The notes beneath the pieces are model-generated. The model did no database searches and was not told where the DNA came from. It saw only the letters and a program-made list of their open reading frames with translations. The position numbers were made by a program, and so were the translations under genes. A stretch of 64,000 nt of DNA. Origin: Carya illinoinensis. Lineage: Eukaryota > Streptophyta > Magnoliopsida > Fagales > Juglandaceae. The DNA is taken from contig NC_056766.1 in the NCBI RefSeq assembly GCF_018687715.1, positions 15,719,501 through 15,783,500 on the forward strand, read 5' to 3'. This document shows, piece by piece, positions 23,706-36,200 of the stretch (position 1 is the stretch's first letter; each line of letters opens with the position of its first letter).

Positions 23706-25390
23706 TGTGATGACCCGCTTTTGCGTGTATTTTCACTGAAGGGTTGTTTTTAATTTAATTAATATATTAGTTTATTTATTTTAAATTAATGTGTTTTAAA
23801 TTGGTTTTTAATTTATTTGATGTGGTGTTTATTTTATTTAGTCGTTTTACGGTTTTTAAAATCGTTTTCGGCGGATCAGTTTTGGTTTCCGGAGTGAGGA
23901 CTGGACCTCATTTCTTTTTTTTTCTCTTTTTCTTTTCCCTTTTTCCTTTTTCTTTTTCTTCTTTTCTTCTTTTCTTCTTTTTCTTTCTCTTTTCCTTTCC
24001 GGTTTCCCTCTCCCCGTGCGTCCTCCCTCTTTTTCTCATTCCCGTTGCCTCCACTTTGACCGGCCGGTTCTCCGCCGTCCGGCCACCGTTTGGTGCGCCG
24101 TCACTACCATTCTCTTCCCCTTCCACCATAGATCATCTCCACCAATTTTCAGAGCCATCGGACCAGCCGTTAGCTTTCGAGAGCCGCTAGAAGTTGCTGC
24201 ACCTGCTCTGTTTTCACCCCTGTCGCCGGAATCTTCTTCAGCCCAGACCGCCGCCGTCCGGCCACCGTTTGGCTCGCCGCCGGTCTTGTTCGAACCCCCT
24301 CCCTCCGGCGCACCTTCCCACCAAATATCTCCCCCATCCGGCTGGCCGTTTGGCCGGAAAAGCCATTTGAAGCCCCACGGTTTTTGGCTCGATCCGCCGC
24401 CGTCGCTCCACCTCCGGCCACCATTTCTTCACCACTTCATCACCGAATCCTTGCCGTCCTAACCCACCTATTTCCGGCCTCCAACGACCACCGGAACAGC
24501 TCCTACAAGCTTGCTTTCCGATTTGAGTTTTTCGGCCTATTTCCGGCGTTTTCGCCGCCACCCACGGCCAACCACCACTTCCAATAGCTTCACAATCATC
24601 CCTAGACCATTCCCTATCAATCCTAAGCTCTAGTTTGTCCCCGTTCAAAAGTGGGTAATTTATTACCCACGGACACAGTGTAAAATACACTGTTACGTTG
24701 CTTTTCTTCCGCCGTTTGCAACGCCGCAAGCTTTCTAAAAATACCATATAGCGCTGTAAGTATTTTCCAAACCCTATTTTCAGATTTAAATATATATCGC
24801 TCATTCAATTTATTTATTGTTGTTGGTTGTTGATTCCGGACTGAGTCCGAGGAGTTTCGGGGGTCGGATGGATGGAGGACGGAGTTGCCTGTTTATTTGT
24901 TTTATGTTGTTGGATTATTTTATTATGCATTGTTATGGCATTACATGGTGCATGCACGCGTGTTTGTGGATTTATGTGAAAAGCCTGTGTATTGGCGTAA
25001 GTGTATTGCGGGTGCGTGTGTATCACGAGCCCAAGCCGGGATGGGTTATTATCTCGGTGGAGCTCCTCTGGTCACTCGGGAGCGGAATAAACTGAGTGAT
25101 GTCCCCTGAGTTGTCGAGAGAGATGACGGGAGCGGGGCTAGGGGATGCTTGGCTACGAACGCGCCGGGCGTGGAACTGGGCATCGCCCTACTCACCGACT
25201 CTGTGGCCCTTCGCTGGCGAGGGCTAGAGGATGCTTGGCTACGAACGCGCGGGGCGCGGAACTGGGCATCGCTCGTTAGGTGTCACATGCGTAGTGGTAC
25301 TCTGCGGTGTGGCACTGGAGCCAGGGTGTGCGGATGACCCCTAGGGGAGGTCATGGTGCATACGGTTAAAATTGGATAATGGTTTGTGAG

Positions 25391-25554
25391 GCCAAATGGG
25401 ACTTTTGGCGTGGGCCAGATGGACTTCTGGCGAGATATTGGGCCAGATGGACTTCTGGCGAGATATTGGGCCAAATGGACTTTTAGCGGCCAAATGTGAC
25501 TTTTGGCGTGTTTTTCGGAAAGGATATGTTTTTGGGCCAAATGGGATTTTTGGC
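25391..25554 (+). repeat. array of six short hairpins in the 5' LTR
   Basis: Six units start at about 25391, 25414, 25442, 25470, 25489 and 25536. Each has a 6-bp stem, GCCAAA...TTTGGC or GCCAGA...TCTGGC, around a 6-8 nt loop. Three central units have a 28-bp period. The stem exists in two paired versions, so both arms changed together. The 3' LTR holds the same array at about 31064-31227. Confidence 0.75.
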
Positions 25555-25697
25555 GTGTGTGGAAAAAATTATGTTTTATGGGCTTTGTGCATTGGGCATG
25601 TTTCATGCATATTGTTTGAGTCCTATGTGTTTTTATCTGGTAGCGTTTGGGTTTACTTACCTGCGGAACCATTTGTGGTTCCGTAGCTTTTGGTGCA

Positions 25698-25757
25698 GGT
25701 GATGAGGATGAGGAGGAGGAGGCTGAGCCCGAGGATGCGGCTCCGCCGGGTTGCTGA
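25698..25757 (+). other. short acidic reading frame conserved in the LTRs
   Basis: After a gtgcag acceptor-like site the frame reads GDEDEEEEAEPEDAAPPGC and then stops. The same frame and stop occur in the 3' LTR and, with GF instead of GD at the start, in the LTR at 3400-5443. Whether it is translated is unknown; low-complexity GA(T/G) repetition could explain it. Confidence 0.35.
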
Positions 25758-26022
25758 TGATATGTTTTATATTTGTTTAAAACTGTATTTGTGGTTTTTG
25801 TAATATTTTATTTATGTATGTTTTAAACAGCCTGTATTATGTTAAGAAAAAAATTCTGGTACTTAGTTATATGACTTTCATTATCCGCTGCGTTTTTCTT
25901 GTGCACACTTGTTGCCTTTGCACACACTTGGCACCCGTCGATGGGATGGTGACCCGGGTTGTCACCATCCGGACGTCTCGATTTTCCCGTGTTCGGGCGT
26001 GAGGAATTGGGGGCGTCACAGG

Positions 26023-26034
26023 TGGTATCAGAGC
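26023..26034 (+). other. primer-binding site of the LARD (initiator-Met tRNA)
   Basis: TGGTATCAGAGC begins two bases after the 5' LTR. It is the perfect complement of the plant initiator-Met tRNA 3' end, the standard primer of many plant LTR elements. Confidence 0.95.
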
Positions 26035-29000
26035 GGTTTGGCTCTGGGTAAAACCACATGTCTCGTAGGCAGTACCAGAATGCTTTTTAAAGTTTGTGTT
26101 TTAAAATTATGTTAAGTAAAGTTGTTATTTGATTTGTTTTATTTGTTTATCTGTTTGAGCTTGTTTGCTTGTTTTTATTTATTTGGTTATGTTTTTGCAT
26201 GCTGGTTTCTTTTGTTTCTTGCTGTGTGATGTTGGTTTTGGTTTTTGGTTTTATGATGATTTTATTTGTTTTTCTTTAACTTGATTTGATTTTATTTGAA
26301 TTGCAAGTATGTTGTTTATTTGTTTTGTTTATTTTGTTTTAAGTTGTTTTGTTTTGTTTTGTCTGGTGTTAAAGTGGGATTGAGGATTGTGCTATGGCAG
26401 GAGGACGGTACTATTGAGAATGTCGTTGAAAAAAAAAAAAAAAATTCTTAGTGAAGTAGGGTTGAATTTTATAAAGGTGGGTTATTTTCATAATATTGTG
26501 GCTAGAAGGGAACGACATGGATTAGGCAATTTCTTGGGAGTAGGAATGTAAGTTGCAACTAAGGAGGGGAGTTAGCTTTAAGTCGCTTAAGATGGTTGAG
26601 GCCTTAGGTTTTGTAGAATTTATGTAATGAAGCTATAGAATAGGAGAGTGTAGGTTCAACGAACTTTAAGGATTGGTTTAAGATAATTTTATCTAAGGTT
26701 TGAGGCCTTATAGATTTTAGGAAATAAGATTTTGGTAATTAAGGTTTTAGGTTCGACAAGCTTTGGGGGAAATAATTAAATTTCAAGTTTTAAATTTCGC
26801 TGAGTCGGATGAACATTTTGGTGGCAATTGGGGTTTTAAAATTTACAAGTTTTAAGGTGAATGTTTTGGATTAAAGCTATTAATCTCGAGGATTTCAGAA
26901 AATGATTTATTATCCGTTAATGTATTAGATTTTAAAAGTTTTGGGAGCCGATTGTCCTATTATGGGGTGTAAGCTCATTGATCTTAGAAATTTTAGAAAT
27001 TATTCTTATTTGATTTAAGGTTTTAGAATTACAGAGTTGAAGGACCAATTTATAATAAGAGTTGACTTCTTAATTTTACAGACTTGGGGCGTTAGCTTGA
27101 TCCACTCTGGAGAGTGATTAGTTTGCAACCATTAAAATGGGGTTGATCAGAGTTTAGTTAATAATATGAAATTTTTCTGGGGTACATTTCTTTGAGAATG
27201 GAAGGTAATGATATAGCTCATATACTTCTTTGAGGATTGTAGATATTGACTTAGTTCAGAAAATGACTATTGTTAACTCGAGGTTGTGGTAACCGATTTT
27301 AGGAAATGATTTTTGTCGGTTCGGAAGATATGGACCCATTGAGGTTTTGGAAGCAATAGCTTAATTGTTGGTATTGAATTCGATTGAAGTTGAGACCTTA
27401 TGTTCTAGAGACTTTTGGGAACGGATTATTAGCAGGTTTAAGGTCATTTTCTGTACAAAGTTTTAAGCGTTAACTATTTGCTTATATTAAGGGTATAAGT
27501 TAAGCAGATATAGGAATGATTCATGTTGATTTGCGGATATAAGTCCAGATGATAGAAATAGTAGTAATGGATTACTTGTACGTTGGAATGACTATTGGTT
27601 TCGGCTAAGGACGTATGAGATTGACACATGATAGTGGTAAATCGATTGGAGCGTTCAGTCGAAGCGTGTTACTCAATGGAATGTGGGTTGGCAATAATTG
27701 TTATAGCTCGAGGTTATAGTGACAAGTTTTAGGATTGATTCATACCGAGTTGAGGATAATAGATGATGCAGGTTTTGGGAAATGAAATTTTGTTTATTTT
27801 GAGGATAAGGTGTGGATGTTGGAAATGGAAGTGATGGATCACTTATACGTTAGAATGATTATTGATCTTAGCTAAGGGTACATGAGATCCATTTATAGTG
27901 GTGGTGAGAGTGTATGGATTTCGGAGAGTACAAATCCTAGTCTCTTTTTGGCTTGAGAGAAGTGGCTTTGGTGAGTACCGAAATGGATTAGATGTGATAG
28001 TATTAAATTCAATAGATTTTAACTTCGAGTTCTTAGTGAGTTGATCGGAGTGTACAGTTGAAGTGGGTTACCAATTGGAGTGATAGTTGGCATTTATTGT
28101 GGAGACTATCTTAGAGAATTAATTGTGACTTGAGGTCACACAGGAATTTAAATTTTGAGGCTATACTTTCTTTTGGAGTTTGAGTGTCCGATTGGGAGAA
28201 TTATATACATTTTATTTAACTAGAAGAGAGATTGTTGAGTCGCCATGTGTAGTGATTAATAAAATCTTGAAAGTGGAAGTTTGGGAATCAACGGTGATTA
28301 GCCTAAACAGGTACGTAAGGTAATAAGCAGTAGAAGTCAGGAGAGTAGTGCCATAGTTTTGATGGATTGGAGGTTTGAATAGCATGGCCTATCTTGAGAT
28401 TTAATTTTGTATGCAATTGAAGGAAATAGTCGTGCTAATATTAGGGTTATGAGAATAGGAGTAGGTAAGTGAGTTTATAAGAAGGGTTTATTAAGGTTAT
28501 CGTGAATTTAATCGTGGTTCGTAGTGAATTTAGTTATCTCTAAATTAGACGATATTCAGAATTTAGATGATGATCTTGAAAGTGTAAGTTGTTAGGTAGG
28601 AGTTATAGGTGCTTTATTAGTTGGTCGGGACGGATCCGAGCCTTTTGTTCTCAATCTTAGATGAGATTGGCGTATTGGTGATAATGTTGCTTGTTTTTAA
28701 TTTGGAAGTTGCAATTGATTGATATTGTCTTTTTGTTGATGATCATGGGTGTCATTGCGGAATTTTGATTGATTAGGGTAGCTAGAGATAATTGAAGGAT
28801 AGGAGTGAAAATTCATGATTTTGGGAGACTATATTTTCTATCAAAATGTGATAAAGGATTTTCTTGCTTTCAGGTGTTAAGAGTTAGCTTGTATTCAAGG
28901 GTGTTAATTTATGAGGATATAGTCTTTTTGCATTTTGGCGGGTTATCAGAGTGCGCACGGAAACGTGATTTTTGGAGATAGTTAGGTATTTAAATTTTGT

Positions 29001-29361
29001 GCTGAATTTGGGTAATTAGTGACGACTCGAAATTTCGAGCAGGTACTTGTAATTGGAGAGTAATATTTTAGTTGTGCAAATGATGATTATTGATGGTTTA
29101 TTTTGGAAGTGACTATTAGATTACCAAGATATGGTGATTTCGGTTTACGTGGCCGCTTTAAGAGTTCTAGACGTGATGCATTTCTGGGAGATTAGTGCGA
29201 ATATGATGGAGTTGCTTATAGAAGTATTTTTGGGAAGTGCATTCTTCATACTTGTGTGGAAATGGTTGATGGTATGATTTTCTCAAGTATAATCGGAGTT
29301 GTTTATGGTATCTTTTTGGCGCTGGTAGTTGATCTTGCAAAATTTCGAGGACGAAATTTGT
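26035..29361 (+). other. non-coding internal region of the LARD
   Basis: No long open frame exists on either strand apart from short accidental ones at its edges, and no gag or pol motif is visible. Degenerate internal repeats are present: a segment near 27574-27626 recurs near 27835-27890, and one near 27650 recurs near 28045. A run of about 15 A interrupts it at about 26430. The region probably carries packaging and dimerisation signals, by analogy with other LARDs. Confidence 0.8.
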
Positions 29362-29378
29362 TTTTAAGGAGGGGAGGA
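29362..29378 (+). other. polypurine tract of the LARD
   Basis: A purine run (aaggaggggagga) lies directly before the 3' LTR. Upstream is the same aatttcgaggacgaaattt palindrome as in the gypsy element near 3363. Confidence 0.88.
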
Positions 29379-31693
29379 TGTGATGACCCGTTTTTGCGTG
29401 TATTTTCACTGAAGGGTTGTTTTTAATTTAATTAATATATTAGTTTATTTATTTTAAATTAATGTGTTTTAAATTTGTTTTTAATTTATTTGATGTGGTG
29501 TTTATTTTATTTAGTCGTTTTACGGTTTTTAAAATCGTTTTCGGCGGATCAGTTTTGGTTTCCGGAGTGAGGACTGGACCTCATTTCTTTTCTTTTCTCT
29601 TTTTCTTTTCCCTTTTTCCTTTTTCTTTTTCTTCTTTTCTTCTTTTCTTCTTTTTCTTTCTCTTTTCCTTTCCGGTTTCCCTCTCCCCGTGCATCCTCCC
29701 TCTTTTTCTCATTCCCGTTGCCTCCACTTTGACCGGCCGGTTCTCCGCCGTCCGGCCACCGTTTGGTGCGCCGTCACCACCATTCTCTTCCCCTTCCACC
29801 ATAGATCATCCCCACCAATTTTCAGAGCCATCGGACCAGCCGTTAGCTTTCGAGAGCCGTCGGAAGTTGCTGCACCTGCTCTGTTTTCACCCCTGTCGCC
29901 GGAATCTTCTTCAGCCCAGACCGCCGCCTTCCGGCCACCGTTTGGCTCGCCGCCGGTCTTGTTCGAACCCCCTCCCTCCGGCGCACCTTCCCACCAAATA
30001 TCTCCCCCATCCGGCCGGCCGTTTGGCCGGAAAAGCCATTTGAAGCCCCACGATTTTTGGCTCGATCCGCCGCCGTCGCTCCACCTCTGGCCACCATTTC
30101 TTCACCACTTCATCACCGACTCCTTGTCGTCCTAACCCACCTATTTCCGGCCTCCAACGACCACCGGAACAGCTCCTACTAGCTTGCTTTCCGATTTGAG
30201 TTTTTCGGCCTATTTCCGGCGTTTTCGCCGCCACCCACAGCCAACCACCACTTCCAATAGCTTCACAATCATCCCTAGACCATTCCCTATCAATCCTAAG
30301 CTCTAGTTTGTCCCCGTTCAAAAGTGGGTAATTTATTACCCACGGACACAGTGTAAAATACACTGTTACGTTGCTTTTCTTCCGCCGTTTGCAACGCCGC
30401 AAGCTTTCTAAAAATACCATATAGCGCTGTAAGTATTTTTCAAACCCTATTTTCAGATTTAAATATATATCGCTCATTCAATTTATTTATTGTTGTTGGT
30501 TGTTGATTCCGGACTGAGTCCGAGGAGTTTCGGGGGTCGGATGGATGGAGGACGGAGTTGCCTGTTTATTTGTTTTATGTTGTTGGATTATTTTATTATG
30601 CATTGTTATGGCATTACATGGTGCATGCACGCGTGTTTGTGGATTTATGTGAAAAGCCTGTGTATTGGCGTAAGTGTATTGCGGGTGCGTGTGTATCACG
30701 AGCCCAAGCCGGGATGGGTTATTATCTCGGTGGAGCTCCTCTGGTCACTCGGGAGCGGAATAAACTGAGTGATGTCCCCTGAGTTGTCGAGAGAGATGAC
30801 GGGAGCGGGGCTAGGGGATGCTTGGCTACGAACGCGCCGGGCGCGGAACCGGGCATCGCCCTACTCACCGACTCCGTGGCCCTTCGCTGGCGAGGGCTAG
30901 AGGATGCTTGGCTACGAACGCGCGGGGCGCGGAACTGGGCATCGCTCGTTAGGTGTCACATGCGTAGTGGTACTCTGCGGTGTGGCACTGGAGCCAGGGT
31001 GTGCGGATGACCCCTAGGGGAGGTCATGGTGCATACGGTTAAAATTGGATAATGGTTTGTGAGGCCAAATGGGACTTTTGGCGTGGGCCAGATTGACTTC
31101 TGGCGAGATATTGGGCCAGATGGACTTCTGGCGAGATATTGGGCCAAATGGACTTTTGGCGGCCAAATGTGACTTTTGGCGTGTTTTTCGGAAAGGATAT
31201 GTTTTTTGGCCAAATGGGATTTTTGGCGTGTGTGGAAAAAATTATGTTTTATGGGCTTTGTGCATTGGGCATGTTTCATGCATATTGTTTGAGTCCTATG
31301 TGTTTTTATCTGGTAGCGTTTGGGTTTACTTACCTGCGGAACCATTTGTGGTTCCGTAGCTTTTGGTGCAGGTGATGAGGATGAGGAGGAGGAGGCTGAG
31401 CCCGAGGATGCGGCTCCGCCGGGTTGCTGATGATATGTTTTATATTTGTTTAAAACTGTATTTGTGGTTTTTGTAATATTTTATTTATGTATGTTTTAAA
31501 CAGTCTGTATTATGTTAAGAAAAAAATTCTGGTACTTAGTTATATGACTTTCATTATCCGCTGCGTTTTTCTTGTGCACACTTGTTGCCTTTGCACACAC
31601 TTGGCACCCGTCGATGGGATGGTGACCCGGGTTGTCACCATCCGGACGTCTCGATTTTCCCGTGTTCGGGCGTGGGGAATTGGGGGCGTCACA
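29379..31693 (+). repeat. 3' LTR of the LARD
   Basis: It has the same length (2315 bp) and structure as the 5' LTR. The fourth hairpin, mismatched in the 5' LTR (TTTAGC), is perfect here (TTTGGC). Confidence 0.95.
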
Positions 31694-32991
31694 TATTTAA
31701 TAATTCTACAAATCATCCCTACACACTAGACACCACATTTATTTTAATTTTTTTTTTTTCTATAACAAGTATGTGGTATATTCGTATATGGATGATAAGT
31801 AGAATAACTTAATTAGTTTAACAAAAATAAAATAAAAAATAGTAAAAATAATTTTAAAATATATAAAGTGTGTGATATAAGATTATGAGTAACATTCTTG
31901 AATTCTTTTATATTTCTGTTAGTAGTGCGGGGTGGTGCCTTGGAGGAATTTGTCTGGCTTGTTACCAATTTGTTAGAAGAGTGCTGATAGGGTGACGTGC
32001 CTTCCGAGCAAAATTTATTTTTTTAGGTTTTTAACTTATATTTTTTAACACTTTTAAATGTTTTTAAAAAAATATAAAAAAATATTAATATACAAATAGT
32101 CACTTCATTAATTAGTATGTAAAAGCAAAAAATATAAAAAATAAATAAATACATGAGCGGTCAAAATGAAGGGCAAAGTATCTTCATTCTTCTTATAATT
32201 GTCAACCAATATGGATTGAGTTAGGGGAAAATTATTATGAAATGAATGCATAAATTTCCTTTTATATCTTCTTCTATGGAGGTTGTTCACCTTCAATAGT
32301 ATACCATTTCTGATCTACCTTGAGAGACTACATACCTTCACTTGCCTGGATAGTATCAATTGATTAAGCAAATGAGGATCACTTGCCCAAGCCACATGTT
32401 AGCTTCACACGTTGTTGCAAAACCACCTTTAATGCATACACCCAATACCAGAGGCTTTATTGATCTTAGAGACTTTTAGCAAATTACTAAACACTTAAAA
32501 TTTACATTGAAACTTTTAGTCATCACATTTTTTATAATAATAAAATATTATTATTTTTTTATTATTTATATTTCTTTAATTAATTTTTATATTTGAATTA
32601 CTTTTATATTTTATTTTTATTATCTGTAATAACCTCCAACAATCATATTCATTTTCATTTTTACAATCCAATAATCTATAATATAATAATCACATATGTA
32701 CAGAAATGGTAAAATCTCATATATTAATAAAATCACATATGTACAATCCATAAAAATCCCATATCTATAGTATAATAATCCCAAAATATAACAAAATAAC
32801 ATATAAAAAAATCACATGATCACAAGCATATAACAAAATAACACCCCAACCTCTCTACATGTGGCAATAGTTTATGTTCAAAATAATAGTCCAACAGAAC
32901 AAAGGCCAATATCCGTACAATTCAACAACCCAAAATAACAAAAAGTCACAAAATAGCATAGGCAATAGTTGCTGCTCGACCACATGTATTT
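31694..32991. other. AT-rich intergenic region between two retroelements
   Basis: It begins with the LARD target copy (31694-31698) and ends with the copia target copy tattt (32987-32991). A few repeated 'aatcccatat'/'acatatgtacaatcca' motifs occur at 32680-32780. I see no gene. Confidence 0.6.
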
Positions 32992-33233
32992 TGTAAGATT
33001 TAGAATAAGGAAAGTGTTTGAAATTATATTTTCATTGATTTGAATGTATATCATGTACATACTATTTAAAGGCAAATTGATGCATAATAGATGCCGTGAG
33101 TTGTACCTATGAGTTACAAATTTAAATTTGAAAAGATTCAAAATAGCTAAACTTTAGGCTCCAGGATTGATGACTTCTCTTGATTATTTGCCTCATTATT
33201 TGCATGCTAATTTGGTTGACTTGATCCTTGACA
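32992..33233 (-). repeat. 3' LTR of the three-LTR copia element (242 bp)
   Basis: The + strand starts tgtaagattt and ends ccttgaca. It has more private differences from the other two copies than they have from each other. Confidence 0.9.
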
Positions 33234-33239
33234 CGTTGC

Positions 33240-36200
33240 TACAATATCAAGGGAAGTTCGAAGACATTGAGATTGGATCGAATATGTGTAAACCAATTAG
33301 TAGCTATAGGTTTGGTAAGTAAGTCAGTAATCTGATCTTTAGTGGACAGAAACTTGACCTGTAGCTTTCCAGTTTTGATAAGATCATGCACAAAATGGAA
33401 ATTTATCTCAATGTGCTTCGTCCCAGCATGAAAAATAGGATTAGTAGAAAGATATATTGCACCAATATTGTCACACCAAATAATGGGTTGCTGCGTAGTT
33501 TGAAGACCAAATTCAGTTGAAAGTTTTTGTAGCCACTGTAAGTCGGCTACAACATTAGCAAGTGCTTTATACTCAACCTCTGTACTGCTATGAGCGATTG
33601 TGGCTTACTGCTTACAACTCCATGAGATTAGACTTGATCCAAGATAAATACAGTAGGCACCAATTAACCGATGATTGTCACGATCTCCTACCTAGTCACT
33701 ATATGCAAATGCCTGAAAATTTAATGATGATGAATTTGGCAAGAATAGTCCAAAGGAAATTGTGTTTTTTAAGTAGCGTAATATGCGCTTTACAGCTTGC
33801 CAATGAGGACTTTCGGGTCATGCATAAATTTGTTGACATGATGGGCTGCAAATGCTATATCCGAATGAGTGAAAGAGAGATAATGAAGACTTCTTACAAT
33901 GCTTTTGAATAGATTTGGATCTGCAAATTCAGGGCTATCTTGCTTGGATATTTTAATGGATGTTGCCATTGGATTTGTACATGGTTTGGCCTTGTCCATA
34001 CTCGATCGCAACAAGATATTAGTAACATAATGGCGCTGCAAGAGGTAAAGACCATTAGCACAATGTAAAGCTTCTACACTGAGAAAAAAATTCAATTGGC
34101 CAATATCCTAGATAGCGAAGTCTGCATGATTTTTAATGACATCATTGATAGTTGCAACAGAAGAGCTTGTTATGATGACATCATCAACATAAATTAATAG
34201 GAAAATAATTACAAACTCATTGCGGTAGATGAACAAAGATACATCTAACTTGCTACCAGTAAATCCATAAGTAATTAACTTATTTGTTAGCCAAGAAAAC
34301 CAAGTGCAAGGAGCTTGACGAAGACCATATAATGAGCAATGAAAGTGGTAGACATGGTGTGGAAATTGAGGATATTGATAGCCAGGCGGCTGAAGCATAA
34401 AAATATCCTCATGTAAACTTCCATGAAGAAATGCATTTTACACATCAATTTATGCATTGGCTAGCCATAGAAGACAGTGATAGTAAGTACCATTCGAACT
34501 GTTGCTGGTTTAATAACTGGACTATAGGTTTCCATAAAATCAAACCCTTATTGTTGGTGGAAGACCTTGGCCACCAGTCGTGCTTTATAGCATTCAATAG
34601 TACCGTCAGCTTGTCTCTTGATGTGGAAGACCCACTTACAGCCAACGACATTGGTATTAGATTTCGGTGGAACTAGAGTCAGAGTTCCATTTCTCAAAAG
34701 TGCATCAAATTCAAAATCCATAGCCATCCGCCACTCACTATGTTTAGAGGCTTTAGGGTAGCATGTTGGTTCATTTTAAAGAGCTTTAGTTGCAGCAAGG
34801 AGGGCATGCGGAAGAGGATATCGAATTGAGCCATCTAGAAGCCTCTTTGGACACTAAATATTATTCTTAGATAGGGTGACCATGCTGTGATAGTTCTTTG
34901 AAACAGAGAGTTCATGTTGATCAAGTGGTTCCAATGAACTATTAATAGTTGGATTAGATTCGGCTGCCAAAGCTAGAGGTTCACTTCCTATTCCTACAGA
35001 ATGATGAGCTTGAGACAAAGAACTTGGTGGGTTGGCATTAGTAACATAATGAGATACTTGAACAGGTTCCTCATTTGGACAAATTTTTGAAATTTGCAGA
35101 GAAGTGGTAGGTGGCATATGTGTAGGCGGAGAAGGTAGTTGGGGTGATTGATATGGAAAACTATTTTCATAAAAAATAACATGACGAGACATGTAAACTT
35201 TTCTTGTTGAAGCATCTAAACACTTGTATCCATGATGGTTTAAAGTATAATCGAGAAATATGCACGTCTTTTTTATCTAAAATCCAATTTATGCTTGTTA
35301 AAGTCTTGTAAGTGAGGCCAGCAAGCACAACCAAATGTTTTATGAAAATGATAATCTGGTTTCCATTTATGGACTACCTTATAGGGGTATTTGTTTTGTA
35401 AGATTGGTGTGGGAAGTTGATTAATTAAATATGCAGTAGTTGTAAATGTGTCTTCCTAGAAAATGAGGTAGATTAGAGCAGGAGAGAGAAGAGATAAACC
35501 AATTTCAAATATTTGTCTATGTCGGTGTTCTATGACACCCATTTGTTGGTGTGTATGAGGACATGCGATTCGATGTTGAATACCAACCTGTTTAAAATAG
35601 TTTGAAATTCTTTAGTATTCACCACCCTAATCGAATTGAATGGACTTGATTTTAATGTCAAAGTGTTGCTCGACATAAGCTTTGAATTGTAAAAAAATAT
35701 TTTCAACATCAGACTTTAATTTCATTGGAAAAACCCACAAAAACTTAGTCCAATCATCAAGAAAACTGACATAGTAGCGGGCACCAGTAGTAGAAACAAT
35801 AGAAGAAGGTCCCATACATCTAAATAGACCAAATCCGAAGGAAAATTAGATTTTAAATGAGTAGTTTTAAACGACAAATTATAGCTTTTTGCTAATTGAC
35901 AATCATAACACATAGAGTATTTTTTATTTACTTTAACAGGAATAGAAAACTTAGAAACATCTCATAGAAATACAAGGATATAGGCATGACCCAACCCTTT
36001 TTGCCATAGACTGAGTTGTAGACATACAATAGAGAAGGCATGGTGTGGTTTAGGATTTGCACAAGCAGAGAAAGAGTAGGGACCATTTTTAAGCGGACCT
36101 TGGTGAAGGACGTTCCCCATGTAATCCTTTACAAGAAAAAAAATAGTTTTGAAACTCAAAGTGTACATTATTGTCTTTACAAAATTGATGGATAGATAGT

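Larger units (their letters stand above)
23706..26020 (+). repeat. 5' LTR of the LARD
   Basis: TGTGATGACC...GGGGGCGTCACA, with a 5-bp inverted terminal repeat. It holds a T/C tract (about 23910-24010), a duplicated 'gtccggccaccgtttgg' block (about 24075 and 24252), a duplicated 'gcttggctacgaacgcg' block (25147 and 25233), the hairpin array (25391-25554) and a short acidic reading frame (25698-25757). Open frames on both strands are products of low complexity. Confidence 0.95.
23706..31693 (+). mobile_element. complete non-autonomous LTR element (LARD type), 7988 bp
   Basis: Two 2315-bp LTRs (23706-26020 and 29379-31693) flank a 3358-bp internal region with a perfect primer-binding site and a polypurine tract but no gag or pol. 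Identical 5-bp target duplications (tattt) lie at 23701-23705 and 31694-31698. By eye the LTRs differ at about 26 positions, mostly transitions, with no length difference, so insertion is recent. LTR termini, the polypurine tract and its upstream palindrome match the gypsy element at 1-5443, so a Tekay/Del-like chromovirus of the same family is the likely source of proteins in trans. A long non-coding internal region between long LTRs is the definition of a LARD. Confidence 0.95.

Noticed and set aside
24814..26115. Several 60-130-codon frames repeated almost identically at 30487-31812
   Set aside because: The repetition is that of the two LTRs, not of a gene family. They overlap on both strands and show no domain.
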